Source: Thermogemmatispora aurantia
Lineage (GTDB): Bacteria; Chloroflexota; Ktedonobacteria; Ktedonobacterales; Ktedonobacteraceae
DNA length: 64,000 nt
Reading direction: 5' to 3'
Assembly: GCF_008974285.1 (NCBI RefSeq)
Contig: NZ_BKZV01000003.1
Location: 248,001 to 312,000, forward strand
How positions within the stretch are numbered: position 1 is the first letter of the stretch; each line of letters opens with the position of its first letter. The position numbers and the translations under genes are program-made. This document shows, piece after piece, positions 42,888 to 52,246 of this stretch. The notes below the pieces were generated by a model, which was given only the letters and a program-made list of their open reading frames with translations, was not told the origin of the DNA and searched no databases.

Positions 42888-45110
42888 ATGCTTGCAAGAA
42901 GAAAGGCGCAGAAAGCAATGGACTATCCCCAGCTATCTTTACGGTATCTGCAGCAAGCATCGAGGAGAGCTAGCAAACTCGGGCCGAGGCTAAAGCGCTG
43001 GCTGGTTGGCGCCGGTCAGGTGGCGCTACTGCTGCTGGTGGCGCTGTTGATCCAGTGGCCCGCCCCGGTGAGTGACGATCAGCTGGTGGCCGCCTGGCCT
43101 GGCAGCGATCTCGTGGTGAGCCACTGGCCGATGGTTCTGGAGCTACAGCGTACAGTTGCTCAGGCGCACCGCCTTCCACTGTGGAATCCCTATTTCGGCG
43201 GTGGCCTGCCTCTGGGTGCCGATCCCCTGGCGGCTCTCTTCTATCCACCCACACAACTGGTGTATTTCTTCTCGCTGCGCCACTACTTCTTTCTATTGAT
43301 GACGCTGCATTTCTTCTGGGCTGGTTTGGGAACACTGCTGCTGGCGCGCCGCGTTCTCGCGCTGCCGCGCTGGCCGGCGCTGGTGGCGGCGGTTAGCTAT
43401 ATGGCCACGCCACGCCTGATCAGCCATCTGGGGGCCGGTCATGTGACAATTATGCAGACGGTCTGCTGGTACCCCTGGTTGGCGCTGGCTGCCTGGGCCA
43501 CCGTGCGCCAGCCGCTGCGCTGGGGTCCGGCCCTGGCCTTCTGCGTGGCTATGACCTTGCTGGCCGGCCATCCGCAGATGGCCTACTACGGCCTGCTGAT
43601 GCTGGCCGCTGTCTCTCTCTGGTTCCTGCTGCAGCGTCTCAGACAGGCCGGCAGGCGTCCGGCCCTGCTTTCTGCCAGCTGCCTCCTGGTAGCCTGCGGT
43701 CTGGGCGTGGCTCTGGCCGGCGTCCACCTTTTGCCTCTGCAGGAACTGATGCGCTACTCAACGCGGGCTTACGCCCTGCACCCCCATGATCAGATTACGC
43801 TGACACAGTTCCTTCAGGCGCTGGTGAATACCCCACCGCCGGGCTGGCTAACCTGGGAGGGCATGATTGCCCCGGGCCTGAGCGTGCTCTGCCTGGCGGC
43901 CTTCGGCACGGCCAGCCGCACGCGCAAAGCCTGGCTGCTGGTGCTGGCCGTGATGCTGGTCGCCAGTCTGGCAATGGGGCAGTCCTCGAAGGTCTACCAT
44001 GTGGTCCAGCATCTTCTGCCAGACTTCGACCGCTTCCGTGGCCTGGCACGCATCTGGTTCCTGGGCCTGTTGGGGATCGCGCTGCTGGCCGGTCTGGGCA
44101 CCAGTACCGTGACAGAAGCTCTGCGGCGACTGAGCCGAGCTGCGAGTCTGGGCGCAGGAGCACTCTTGTTGGCTCTGGTGGTCACCAACCTGACGCTGCT
44201 CGATCAGCACTACTCGCAGGTTGGCTCCGTGAGCCTCATCACGACACCCCCGCGCCTCGCTCTGGCCGCGCAGCAGCTGGCCGGCGATGGACGCATCTAC
44301 AGCCTGCAGGAAAATATTCCACAGCTGACCGCTGCTGAGTTGGAGTTACGCCTGGCCGATGGAGCTGATCCGCTGCTGGTCGGCGCTTACGTCCAGTATA
44401 TGGACCGCGCCGGTGGGTACTACGGGACTGGCTATCAGCAGCGGATTCCCTACGATGCCCCCTGGGTCCACCCTGACCCGCGTCTACTCGGCCTGCTGCA
44501 CGTCACAGTACTGGTTTCAAAGCGCCCGCTTCACGATAGTCATCTGCTTCTCGTCGGCGAGATCGACGGGACCTTCCTCTACCGCAATAGTCTTGACGCC
44601 GGGCCGGCTTACCTGCTGCGCCCCGGACCGGATGGCCAGCCGCCAAGCCTGGCCCATTACCAGCCTCTACCAGCGACGGTCCAGCTGCTGCGCCTGCAGG
44701 ACGATGAACAGAGCTTCCGCGTGACCAGCGCCACAGGCGGCTACCTGGTGGTGGCTACGACAGCTTACCCAGGCTGGATAGCCATACTCGACGGGCAGCG
44801 CATGCCAGTGCAGAGTTTCGCCGGTCTGATGCCGGCCATTCGCGTCGGACCGGGGACACACACCCTCAGTTATCTCTATCGTCCCGCCTCGGTGCTGAGA
44901 GGCACGGCTCTTTCTGCGCTCGGCCTGCTGACGCTGCTGTTCTGGCTGGCCGGCTGGCAACTCTATCGACGGGGGCGCCTCCCGCGCATTTTCCCGCGCT
45001 GGCCAGACAGATCGCGCGCTGCTCCGGTCGGTTCAGCATCCAGCGCGGCTTCGCCCGAGCAGGCTCCTTCGTCAGAAGGCGAGATCGCCGCATCGCTCGG
45101 CCAGGAGTAG
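42888..45110 (+). CDS. YfhO-like multi-pass membrane protein
   Basis: A 740-aa inner-membrane protein with about a dozen hydrophobic helices in the first 430 residues. A large extracytoplasmic beta-rich region follows (about 450-680), then one more helix and a polar tail. The early WPGSDLVVSHWPM ... LWNPYFGGGLPLGADPLAALFYP region matches YfhO-type GT-C-like membrane proteins, which are linked to glycosylation of wall or lipid polymers. The end of the outer domain (GYLVVATTAYPGWIAILDGQ ... VGPGTHTLSYLYRP) also matches this family. The start is uncertain (ATG 42888 or 42918). It is a single gene. Confidence 0.85.
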   Translation: MLARRKAQKAMDYPQLSLRYLQQASRRASKLGPRLKRWLVGAGQVALLLLVALLIQWPAPVSDDQLVAAWPGSDLVVSHWPMVLELQRTVAQAHRLPLWNPYFGGGLPLGADPLAALFYPPTQLVYFFSLRHYFFLLMTLHFFWAGLGTLLLARRVLALPRWPALVAAVSYMATPRLISHLGAGHVTIMQTVCWYPWLALAAWATVRQPLRWGPALAFCVAMTLLAGHPQMAYYGLLMLAAVSLWFLLQRLRQAGRRPALLSASCLLVACGLGVALAGVHLLPLQELMRYSTRAYALHPHDQITLTQFLQALVNTPPPGWLTWEGMIAPGLSVLCLAAFGTASRTRKAWLLVLAVMLVASLAMGQSSKVYHVVQHLLPDFDRFRGLARIWFLGLLGIALLAGLGTSTVTEALRRLSRAASLGAGALLLALVVTNLTLLDQHYSQVGSVSLITTPPRLALAAQQLAGDGRIYSLQENIPQLTAAELELRLADGADPLLVGAYVQYMDRAGGYYGTGYQQRIPYDAPWVHPDPRLLGLLHVTVLVSKRPLHDSHLLLVGEIDGTFLYRNSLDAGPAYLLRPGPDGQPPSLAHYQPLPATVQLLRLQDDEQSFRVTSATGGYLVVATTAYPGWIAILDGQRMPVQSFAGLMPAIRVGPGTHTLSYLYRPASVLRGTALSALGLLTLLFWLAGWQLYRRGRLPRIFPRWPDRSRAAPVGSASSAASPEQAPSSEGEIAASLGQE

Positions 45111-45116
45111 CGTAGC

Positions 45117-45193
45117 GCAAAGGAAGAGCGACAGGGCAAGCTCCAGCGGCCCCCACAGCACAGCTCAGCTCAGCGCAGTCGCTCTTCCTTTGC
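45117..45193. terminator. Perfect 16-bp inverted repeat between convergent genes
   Basis: GCAAAGGAAGAGCGAC (45117-45132) has its exact complement at 45178-45193, 45 nt apart. It lies between the ends of the YfhO-like and SDR genes, so it probably acts as a shared terminator or transcript-end structure. Confidence 0.6.
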
Positions 45194-45240
45194 CTTTGCC
45201 AGGATCGGATAGGGTCAGGGAAGTTCCACTTCCAGCCAGC

Positions 45241-46101
45241 TCAGTGCGCTTGTGGTTCGGGCGTCGAGGAGAGTGAGCGGCCACCAACGGCAGATCTGCC
45301 GGGCTGCGTGCGACGGGGCAGGAAGCTGCCAGCGACGCGCGCCCCCAGCGTCCGTGGTACCAGGTGCGTGCCGAAGGCCATCAGCTTGTTGAGCAGGCCC
45401 GGGACAACCTGGCTGCGTCCCCGTTCCAGAGCGCGGAGACTGGCGGTTACTACCTGTTCAGGGGAGAGAATGCCGCCAGGCATGTCTTCCTGTGAGGTGC
45501 CTATGACCGCAAAGAAGTTGGTGGCGACGGGGCCAGGACAGACGGCCAGAACCCGCAGTCCCTGGCGCCGATATTCGGTCCAAAGCGCCTGGCTGAAGGA
45601 GAGAACGAAGGCTTTGGTAGCGGCATAGACGGCCATGTGGGGAATGGGCAGGAAGGCCGCCAGTGAGGCCAGATTAATGACAGCTCCCTCACCCCTGGCC
45701 AGCATCGCGGGGAGCAGCGCATGGGTGAGGTCAACAAGAGCTGTCACGTTGAGCATGATCTCCTCATGCTCACGCTCGGCAGACTGCTCGGCAAAGGGAC
45801 CATAGGTACCGAAGCCAGCGTTGTTGATGAGCAGGTCGACGTTGAGGCCACGCTCTCGGACAGCGCTGGCCACTTGGGTCGCTGCTCCCTCACGACTGAG
45901 ATCGCTCACGATAACTTCGGCCTGGATACCATGCCGCTCGTGCAGCTCACTGGCAAGCTGCCGCAGGCGCTCCTCCGAACGCGCCACGAGGATAAGCCGC
46001 ATGCCACGCGCCGCCAGAGCTTGCGCAAAGGCGAGACCAATACCCGATGAGGCCCCTGTAATCAGGGCCGTCTTGCCACGATAGTGATATGCCAAGAGCA
46101 T
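45241..46101 (-). CDS. Short-chain dehydrogenase/reductase (SDR)
   Basis: A 286-aa NAD(P)-dependent oxidoreductase with a Rossmann fold. TGASSGIG (15-22) binds the cofactor, NNAG is the structural motif, and YAATK provides the catalytic Tyr/Lys. The form fits the classical DltE/YqjQ-like SDR group; the substrate is unknown. AGGAGG directly abuts ATG 46101 with no spacer, while TTG 46095 lies 6 nt after it. Translation may therefore start at residue 3. Confidence 0.92.
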   Translation of the reverse strand: MLLAYHYRGKTALITGASSGIGLAFAQALAARGMRLILVARSEERLRQLASELHERHGIQAEVIVSDLSREGAATQVASAVRERGLNVDLLINNAGFGTYGPFAEQSAEREHEEIMLNVTALVDLTHALLPAMLARGEGAVINLASLAAFLPIPHMAVYAATKAFVLSFSQALWTEYRRQGLRVLAVCPGPVATNFFAVIGTSQEDMPGGILSPEQVVTASLRALERGRSQVVPGLLNKLMAFGTHLVPRTLGARVAGSFLPRRTQPGRSAVGGRSLSSTPEPQAH

Positions 46102-46444
46102 CCTCCTGTTTTTTCACCTTTCGCCAGACAATCGCTGCTTGCTCGTTACTCTTCCACTCATTGGCCCTCCACTTGCCTCCGAGCGCCGTTCACCTTGACA
46201 GCGCTCCCCTTGCTGTGACAGGCTGTAGAGAGAAAGGTCAGCAAGCAGATGGGAAGCAGAGGCAAGCGCGCCCGAGCCGCTCCTGCCGACTCAGAAACTG
46301 GCAGTCGTTGCCTGGGCCCGACCCGGCGCCGTGAGGCACAGGTGCCCGCTCCCTTTCTTTAGAGAATAGTAGCGCTGGCATGCAGGGTTAATTCAAGATC
46401 ATCGTTCCCCTCTAGCCCGATCAGCCTGGTTGTCATGACCGTAG

Positions 46445-47800
46445 ATGAAAATCCTGATCAATCGCAATTTCGCGCTGCTCTGGCTCGGTCAGGCCATTTC
46501 CAACCTGGGCGACGTGATTCTAGGAGCCGCGCTGGTACTTTGGATCGCTAACGATTTGGGACGGGGGCGCTCCTGGGCGCCGGTGGCAGTCAGTGGGGTC
46601 TTTATCGCTGAGTACGCGCCGGTGGCGATCATCGGCCCGCTGGCTGGCGTCTTCGTCGATCGCTGGTCACGGCGGTTGACCATGCTGCGCACCGACGGCT
46701 TGCGCCTGGCTCTGACCGGCTGCCTGGCCTGGGCCCTTTCTCCTACCGTGCCCTTCTTCGGTGAATTGGAGCCACCACTTGGCTGGCAGCTCGGCGCCGT
46801 CTACACTGTGGTGCTGCTCGACCAAAGCTGCGGCCAGTTTTTTAATCCCGCACGCCTGGCGCTGATCGGCGACATCGTCGGACCAGAGGACCTGGCGCGG
46901 GCCACGAGCCTGAGCCAGGCGACGATGGGCCTCTCCGTCATCGTTGGGCCTGCCATTGGCTCACTGCTGGTCTTCAATTTCGGTATCCAGTGGGCCGTGA
47001 TCGCCGATGCCCTCTCCTTCGCCGTTTCATTCCTGACCATCGCTATGATCCGCGCTCCGGTCGAGAAGCGCCTGGAGGGCGATCATATTAGCTTCAGCCA
47101 GGAGTTCCGCGCCGGGCTGCATGTTCTGCTTGGCAGCCGCGGGCTATTGGCCGTCCTGTTGGCCAGCTTGCTGAGCATGAGCGCCTTCGGGGCCCTCAAT
47201 GCCCTGGCCATCTTTTTTGTGACCGACAACCTGCATGCCCAGCCGAACCTCTATGGCCCGCTGGGCACAGTGCTTGGCTTGGGGGCCATCGTCGGGGCCT
47301 TGATCGCCGGGCTGATCGCCAATCGCCTTGGTCTAGCGCGCCTGCTGTGGGGGGCGACCTTCGCGTTGGGACTGACCACGCTGCTGTTGGCCCGCATGAC
47401 CAGCGTCGGCCCGGCTTTCGCGCTGATCTTCCTGGTAGGCGCAACCTGGATCGCCGTGAATGTGGCCGTCGAGCCGCTGGTGCTGCGGCTGACGGCCCGT
47501 GAGTTTGTTGGTCGAGTGACAGCGGTACTCACGCCAGCGGGCAGTCTGGCCTCGGTTCTGAGCGCCGCTCTGGCCGGCTCCCTGGTGAGTACCGTGCTAC
47601 ACGATTTCCGGGGTAGCGTGCTTGGTCTGGCTTTTGGTCCGGTGGATACCTTCTTCTGCGGCATCGGGGCCCTGGTGCTGCTGGGCAGTGTTGCAGTACG
47701 TCTCTTGATGCACGAGGTGCATTTCCTGGATGAGCAACCGAAGCCCGAGACGCCGACGCTGATGTCTCCCAGCGATCAGGCCAAGGCTCCTGATTCGTAG
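46445..47800 (+). CDS. MFS transporter
   Basis: A 451-aa, 12-helix major facilitator protein. It begins INRNFALLWLGQAISNLGD, and GVFVDRWSRRLTML is the conserved loop 2-3 motif, as in the DHA3/macrolide-efflux-like (MefA) group. It probably exports a small molecule by proton antiport; the substrate is unknown. The ATG has no strong ribosome site. It converges with the thioesterase gene with only 7 bp between stops. The 343-bp gap before it contains TTGACA at 46194 but no matching -10. Confidence 0.88.
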   Translation: MKILINRNFALLWLGQAISNLGDVILGAALVLWIANDLGRGRSWAPVAVSGVFIAEYAPVAIIGPLAGVFVDRWSRRLTMLRTDGLRLALTGCLAWALSPTVPFFGELEPPLGWQLGAVYTVVLLDQSCGQFFNPARLALIGDIVGPEDLARATSLSQATMGLSVIVGPAIGSLLVFNFGIQWAVIADALSFAVSFLTIAMIRAPVEKRLEGDHISFSQEFRAGLHVLLGSRGLLAVLLASLLSMSAFGALNALAIFFVTDNLHAQPNLYGPLGTVLGLGAIVGALIAGLIANRLGLARLLWGATFALGLTTLLLARMTSVGPAFALIFLVGATWIAVNVAVEPLVLRLTAREFVGRVTAVLTPAGSLASVLSAALAGSLVSTVLHDFRGSVLGLAFGPVDTFFCGIGALVLLGSVAVRLLMHEVHFLDEQPKPETPTLMSPSDQAKAPDS

Positions 47801-47807
47801 CCCGGCC

Positions 47808-48362
47808 TCACTCGCTGCCGCCCTCTTCCAGCTTCGCCAGCTCCTCTTCGAGTTTCTGCATCCGTTGACGACGCAGCCGAGCCCGCTCGATAATGGCGCG
47901 CTCCTCATCGTCGCCAGGGACAAGCGGGGGGACCGGCGTCGGTTTGCCATGCTCATCGAGAGCTACGTAGATCACCCGGCTGCTGGCTACGTGCCGCACT
48001 TCGCCAGTCAGGGGGTCCTCCGCTGTGACACGCACGCCGACCTCCATGCTGGTACGTCCCACATACTGCAGCTCGCAGTGCACTGAGACGACGTCTCCTA
48101 AATAGGCCGGCGCGAGGAAATCAAAACGCTCAACCCGCGCGGTGACTACATTGCGGTGCGAATGCTTGATGGCAACCACTGCCGCCGCCTCGTCGACCAT
48201 ACGCATGATGACACCGCCGTGGACATTGCCGTTGGCATTGGCGTCAAGGACACCCATGAGACGGCTGCTAGTGGTACGTGAGTAGGCGATGGTATGTCCC
48301 TGGCTGCTGTCGATCGCTGGACGTGAGGTCGCTCGCTCTTTCGCCTTGTCGAACAGCTCCAT
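47808..48362 (-). CDS. Hotdog-fold acyl-CoA thioesterase (YciA/BACH-like)
   Basis: A 184-aa enzyme that hydrolyses acyl-CoA thioesters. The core NANGNVHGGVIMRMVDEAAAVVAIKHS is the active-site region, with the Asn and Asp typical of this hotdog group. YVGRTSMEVGVRV and the VASSRVIYVALDEHGKP strands complete the fold. The C-terminus adds a charged coiled-coil-like tail (about 155-182). AGGAG lies 3 nt before ATG 48362, a little close. The gene for the lipoprotein ends about 90 bp beyond its start on the same strand. Confidence 0.92.
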   Translation of the reverse strand: MELFDKAKERATSRPAIDSSQGHTIAYSRTTSSRLMGVLDANANGNVHGGVIMRMVDEAAAVVAIKHSHRNVVTARVERFDFLAPAYLGDVVSVHCELQYVGRTSMEVGVRVTAEDPLTGEVRHVASSRVIYVALDEHGKPTPVPPLVPGDDEERAIIERARLRRQRMQKLEEELAKLEEGGSE

Positions 48363-48449
48363 GTGCTCCTTTCACTCCGTCTATTGGTGGTCGATGGGTT
48401 CGCTAGACTAGACTCTGGTGCTCTCGAAGAGGAAAGCCTCTCCGCGCCT

Positions 48450-49088
48450 TCAGCTCGTGAAGGCGAAGGATTGGAGCATCGGCTGAAATTCTCCTTGATC
48501 AGCCAGCTCGAAGATCTCCTGGGCAGTGGCGTAGGCAATGGTAAAGCCCTGGGTTTGAGGCGAGTTCGCTGGATGGTTGACGGCCAGGACAACGATTTTG
48601 ACCGTGACTGGATTAGGCTGGCCCTGGACGCGCAGGTCACCAGTGGCCGCTCCCTGGTTCCACTGCTCACCGGCCACGGTCGCGGTCGGGGCAACGCTAA
48701 CCGGTTGGTAGTGAGTAACCTGCGAGCGGAAGAGCTGCAGCCCAACCGAGACCTGATCTGGCGCTGAGATAAGACCACTCGGATTGGGCTGGACATGCAC
48801 CGAGAGATAGGCGATGCCCTGGGGATCAGAAAAGGTGACGAAGCCTGGCTTGCTGGTGTCAACTTTCCAGCCACGCGGATAGCCGATGACGTAGCCATTG
48901 CCGCGATAACTGACAAGATTGCCTGTCGAGGCAGTACTGGAGGCTACAATCGGCTTGCTCGTCGGTGTCGGCGTTGGGGCACTTCCCGTGCCACCAAAGA
49001 GATTGCAGGCGCTCAAGACACTTAGCAAGATCAAGGAGCAACCCGCTCCCAGGAAGAGGCGTGTAAGTTGTTTGATCAGGTTCTTCAT
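48450..49088 (-). CDS. PsbP-like lipoprotein
   Basis: A 212-aa exported lipoprotein. A basic N-terminus and hydrophobic helix end in LLSVLSAC, with lipid-bearing Cys28. A Thr/Pro/Ser linker follows. The domain from about residue 58 (YRGNGYVIGYPRGWKV ... FSDPQGIAYLSVHVQP) resembles PsbP-type small domains found in many bacterial lipoproteins. Function unknown. A TATAAT -10 element lies about 80 bp upstream. Confidence 0.8.
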   Translation of the reverse strand: MKNLIKQLTRLFLGAGCSLILLSVLSACNLFGGTGSAPTPTPTSKPIVASSTASTGNLVSYRGNGYVIGYPRGWKVDTSKPGFVTFSDPQGIAYLSVHVQPNPSGLISAPDQVSVGLQLFRSQVTHYQPVSVAPTATVAGEQWNQGAATGDLRVQGQPNPVTVKIVVLAVNHPANSPQTQGFTIAYATAQEIFELADQGEFQPMLQSFAFTS

Positions 49089-49170
49089 GATCGGGCAGTT
49101 CCTCCACAGGAGAGTAGATATTTGCCCGCTGATGATCGGCGTGCAAACTGCTCAGCTTGGTGCACCGCCT

Positions 49171-49199
49171 ATTATAGCAGGCAGGCTCAGAGCGAGCCA
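49171..49199 (-). promoter_or_regulatory. Probable promoter of the lipoprotein gene
   Basis: On the minus strand a consensus TATAAT occupies 49171-49176. The -35 position 17 bp upstream reads TGGCTC, a poor match. The leader to the lipoprotein start is about 80 nt. Confidence 0.5.
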
Positions 49200-49590
49200 G
49201 GCCCGTGGCCTATCTGTGCCCATCTCCGGCCTCCTCTCATGCCGAAGATAACGCTTCTTCCCTCGCCTTTTGTGGGTTAGTTCGTTCCCCACCTCATCAC
49301 CGACACCATAGTTATGCTCCGAGTGTGAGAATCAACGCTCTGGCTGTGTCTTCGCCGAGAACTGCCTGCCCTATCGTCCAGGACAGGGCCATTCTCGCAA
49401 GGGCCAGAGATTACCTCAGCCACAACCTGATTCAACAGGAGACAGATCGGCAATGTCGGAAGAGACGACCATGCGTGAAACAGATTCTCCCTTTCTTGTT
49501 TCTCCACTTTCTCCACTGGAAGCCACCTGGCTTCGCCTGGCTCAGTCGGGTTCCTGACCAGCGAACGTCTCAGACTGGCATTGACGGCAG

Positions 49591-50328
49591 TTGCCAGTGT
49601 GGATCTTGCGCCTGCCAGCAGGCTGCGACAGAGCGCAGCTAACTGCTCTTGGGCAGAGCATTGAGGAAGAGATTGGCCGCTGGCGAGTCGTGGCGGGCAA
49701 GGGGCTAGCCCAGAGTGAGAGTCAGCTTCGTTATCTCTGCTCTTTACCCTTGCTCGTGAGCACGCTCTTGCAGCCAGCGGAGGAGACGGGCCAGCTCGTG
49801 TGTCTCCTCCGCTGGCTCCAGTTCCCCGCCTCAGCGCCGATGGGGGGTAGCAGAGCACAAGGCGGTCCTCATACTTCCGCCGCTTCGGCCTTGCTTGTGG
49901 CGACTCTCTTCGAGCGCCTCACTGTCTTTGGCCAGCAAGCCAGCGCGCTGACAGCGGCCAGCGTCGGAGCCTTGACCCGTTGGGACACTCAGGAGGCTCA
50001 GCGCCTCTGGCGATGGCAACGCTACTTTCGCTGCCACCTTGCCAGCCTGCAGCACGATCTGCTCTCCAGCCTGAGTATTCCCGAGCCAGGAGCGCGGCCA
50101 CTGGAGCCTGGCCACGAAGGTCGTCAACGCCGGCTTATGCTCCTTTGGAGCTGCCTCTCCTCGCTGCGCGACCTTAGCCTCCACGGGAGCACGTTCTGCG
50201 AGCGACTGGTCTACCTGGTCGAGGGGCCGCGAGACATTCGTGCTCTGCAACGGATTGAGCGCCAGTTCCAGATTTGCCGCCCTCCAGAGCAAGAGCAGAG
50301 GCCAGAGCACCGTCGGGCGCCCCCCTGA
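49591..50328 (+). CDS. Hypothetical helical protein, possibly broken at its 5' end
   Basis: A 245-aa frame I do not recognise. It is rich in Leu, Gln and Arg and predicted mostly helical. High GC at third codon positions over 49650-50300 supports coding. The start is doubtful: TTG 49591 lacks a ribosome site. An ATG at 49453 in the same frame has AGGAG 11 nt upstream but is cut by TGA at 49555 and again at 49582. Between those stops another frame (from 49551) looks protein-like. Frameshifts in a decaying gene, or a wrong start, are both possible. The 49089-49590 gap holds only this upstream material and the lipoprotein promoter. Confidence 0.45.
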   Translation: MPVWILRLPAGCDRAQLTALGQSIEEEIGRWRVVAGKGLAQSESQLRYLCSLPLLVSTLLQPAEETGQLVCLLRWLQFPASAPMGGSRAQGGPHTSAASALLVATLFERLTVFGQQASALTAASVGALTRWDTQEAQRLWRWQRYFRCHLASLQHDLLSSLSIPEPGARPLEPGHEGRQRRLMLLWSCLSSLRDLSLHGSTFCERLVYLVEGPRDIRALQRIERQFQICRPPEQEQRPEHRRAPP

Positions 50329-50435
50329 CTGGGGTCGGCGGTTAGACAGGCGCAGGGCGAGCATGTCCCGCCAGCCGGCTAGACCCTCTCAGGCTGGCGC
50401 CTCGCCCCCGATCCAATCAGAGTCGAGCCGAGCCG

Positions 50436-50945
50436 TCAGGCGAGCTGCAGCTCCTCGATAGCGCGCAGCACCTCCTGAGCATGCCCATCTGGCTTGACAC
50501 TGCGCCAAATCTTGCGTATGACCCCATCGCGATCGAGGAGGAAGGTCATGCGCTGCACACCGAGGTACTTGCGACCGTAGAGGGTCTTCTCTCCATAGGC
50601 GCCGTACTGGCGCGCGACCACGGCCCCTACGTCGGCGAGGAGGGGAAAAGGCAGATGGTATTTCTCGGCAAAGTCGCGATGCGAATCTACCTCATCGGCG
50701 CTGATGCCGAGTACGGCAATGCCACGCCGACGGAACTCAGGATGCATATCGCGGAAGTTACAGGCTTCAGTGGTGCAGCCAGGAGTATTATCTTTCGGAT
50801 AGAAGTAGAGTACAACGACGCGCCCGCGTAGATCAGCCAGATGCAGCTGATCACCGCTGGTCTCATCGCCGCCCACGACAGGCAGCGTGAAGTCGGGGGC
50901 CGGCTGGCCCTCCTCTAGCACAACGTGCTCTATGGTTTCGCTCAT
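50436..50945 (-). CDS. bcp: Thioredoxin-dependent peroxiredoxin (BCP/PrxQ type)
   Basis: A 169-aa thiol peroxidase that reduces hydrogen peroxide and organic peroxides. The motif is NTPGCTTEACNF, with peroxidatic Cys57 and resolving Cys62, five residues apart as in atypical 2-Cys PrxQ enzymes. A slightly long N-terminus precedes APDFTLP. It is a single gene. Together with MsrA and the glutaredoxin it adds to the oxidative-stress repair set in the window. Confidence 0.95.
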   Translation of the reverse strand: MSETIEHVVLEEGQPAPDFTLPVVGGDETSGDQLHLADLRGRVVVLYFYPKDNTPGCTTEACNFRDMHPEFRRRGIAVLGISADEVDSHRDFAEKYHLPFPLLADVGAVVARQYGAYGEKTLYGRKYLGVQRMTFLLDRDGVIRKIWRSVKPDGHAQEVLRAIEELQLA

Positions 50946-51087
50946 CGCTGGTCCTTTCGTTCCATGCCATAATATGACCCTGCGTCCGCGAATAGAGACG
51001 GAGCCGGCAGTGGGTCAGCGCCCAAGGCGCTGCTTACACAGTATCACCACTGCCCTGCCGCTGGCAAGGCCAGATGCGCGCCATAGC

Positions 51088-52074
51088 CTAGGCGCCAGGT
51101 TTTAGCTTGAGCAGCCGCTCGGCATTGCCGTGGGCGATCTTCTCGCGATCGGCAGGACTGAGGGGAGCCTGCTCCAGGAAGGCCCGCGCCTGCCTGTCTT
51201 GAACATAGGGGTAGTCCACAGAGTAGAGAATGCGATCAGCCCCTACGATCTGCAGCGTCAGCAAAAACGGCGGCAGCGTGAACAGGCCGCTGGGCGTAAT
51301 ATAGAAGTGCTCCAGGAAGTAGTCAGCTACTGGCCGCTGCAGATGGGTGGCGGCAGGAGTCAGCGTCTGGTTGATACGCGCCAGGTAGAAGGGGATCATT
51401 TCGCCCCAGTGCCCAAGGATCATTTGCAAGCGCGGATGGCGATCAAAGACGCCGGATAGGATCAGATGCAGCGCATGAATGCCGGTTTCCAGGTGCCAGC
51501 CCCAGCCTGCAGTTGCAAAGACGGTCGTGACGTTGGGGGGAAGCCCGGCGTAGCAGGAGGCGATGACCGGCTCCGGAGGCGGCGCTGGATGTAGATAGAT
51601 GGGAACATCCAGGGCTTCGGCAGCTTCTAGTACAGGGCGGAAACGTGGATCATCCAGAAAGAGGCCGGCAACGCGCCCGTTGATCATGGCCCCCTTGAAG
51701 CCTAGCCTGGAAACGGCGCGCTCGAGCTCGCGGGCCGCTGCCTCGGGATCAGTCAACGGCAGGGCGGCAAAGCCGGCGAAACGCTCGGGATGGGCCTGAA
51801 TGGCAGCGGCCAGGCGATCATTGACCTCGCGCATGAGCGCGACCGCCTCCGCAGGCGGGATGGTCGGGAGAGCCAGAGCCGTGTAAGAAAGGACCTGCAT
51901 ATCGATGCCCATCTCCTCCATCGCCCGAAGCCGTCCCTCACCAAGATCTTCTAGCTCGCTCTCAGGCGGGCGATAGCCAACGGGACGGAAGCCCTCTTCC
52001 TGGGGCTGCCACTGCGCAGCAGCTCGATTGATCTCTGCAATTTGAAAGTGCTCTTCAAGTGCAATGATACGCAT
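51088..52074 (-). CDS. Amidohydrolase-2 family metal enzyme (ACMSD/gamma-resorcylate decarboxylase-like)
   Basis: A 328-aa TIM-barrel enzyme. It opens MRIIALEEHF, where Glu and His are metal ligands in this group. YLHP supplies a later His, and ILYSVDYPY carries the catalytic Asp. LGHWGEMIPFYLARI is also typical. The pattern is close to decarboxylases of 2,6-dihydroxybenzoate type rather than to amide hydrolases, but the substrate is unknown. ATG 52074 has GAAGG 8 nt upstream; ATG 52095 lies within the ribosome-site region. Confidence 0.9.
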   Translation of the reverse strand: MRIIALEEHFQIAEINRAAAQWQPQEEGFRPVGYRPPESELEDLGEGRLRAMEEMGIDMQVLSYTALALPTIPPAEAVALMREVNDRLAAAIQAHPERFAGFAALPLTDPEAAARELERAVSRLGFKGAMINGRVAGLFLDDPRFRPVLEAAEALDVPIYLHPAPPPEPVIASCYAGLPPNVTTVFATAGWGWHLETGIHALHLILSGVFDRHPRLQMILGHWGEMIPFYLARINQTLTPAATHLQRPVADYFLEHFYITPSGLFTLPPFLLTLQIVGADRILYSVDYPYVQDRQARAFLEQAPLSPADREKIAHGNAERLLKLKPGA

Positions 52075-52246
52075 ATTTTTCACCTTCTCCTTCAATCAAT
52101 GGTCTGGTCGCGGCTTTCAGCTGCGCGATCAGCGAGAGCAGGAGAGGCCAGCGTTCTCTTGCCAGCACCCTTCTTCTTTTGATCATAGGGCTGACCTGCC
52201 AGATCTAGCTTGCAGGCCGCGAGCGGCAGGCCCTACCTCGACCTCG

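Noticed and set aside
49555..49584. In-frame TGA codons read as selenocysteine because selC is present
   Set aside because: No redox motif surrounds either TGA and no SECIS-like hairpin is obvious; frame decay or a wrong start explains it better.
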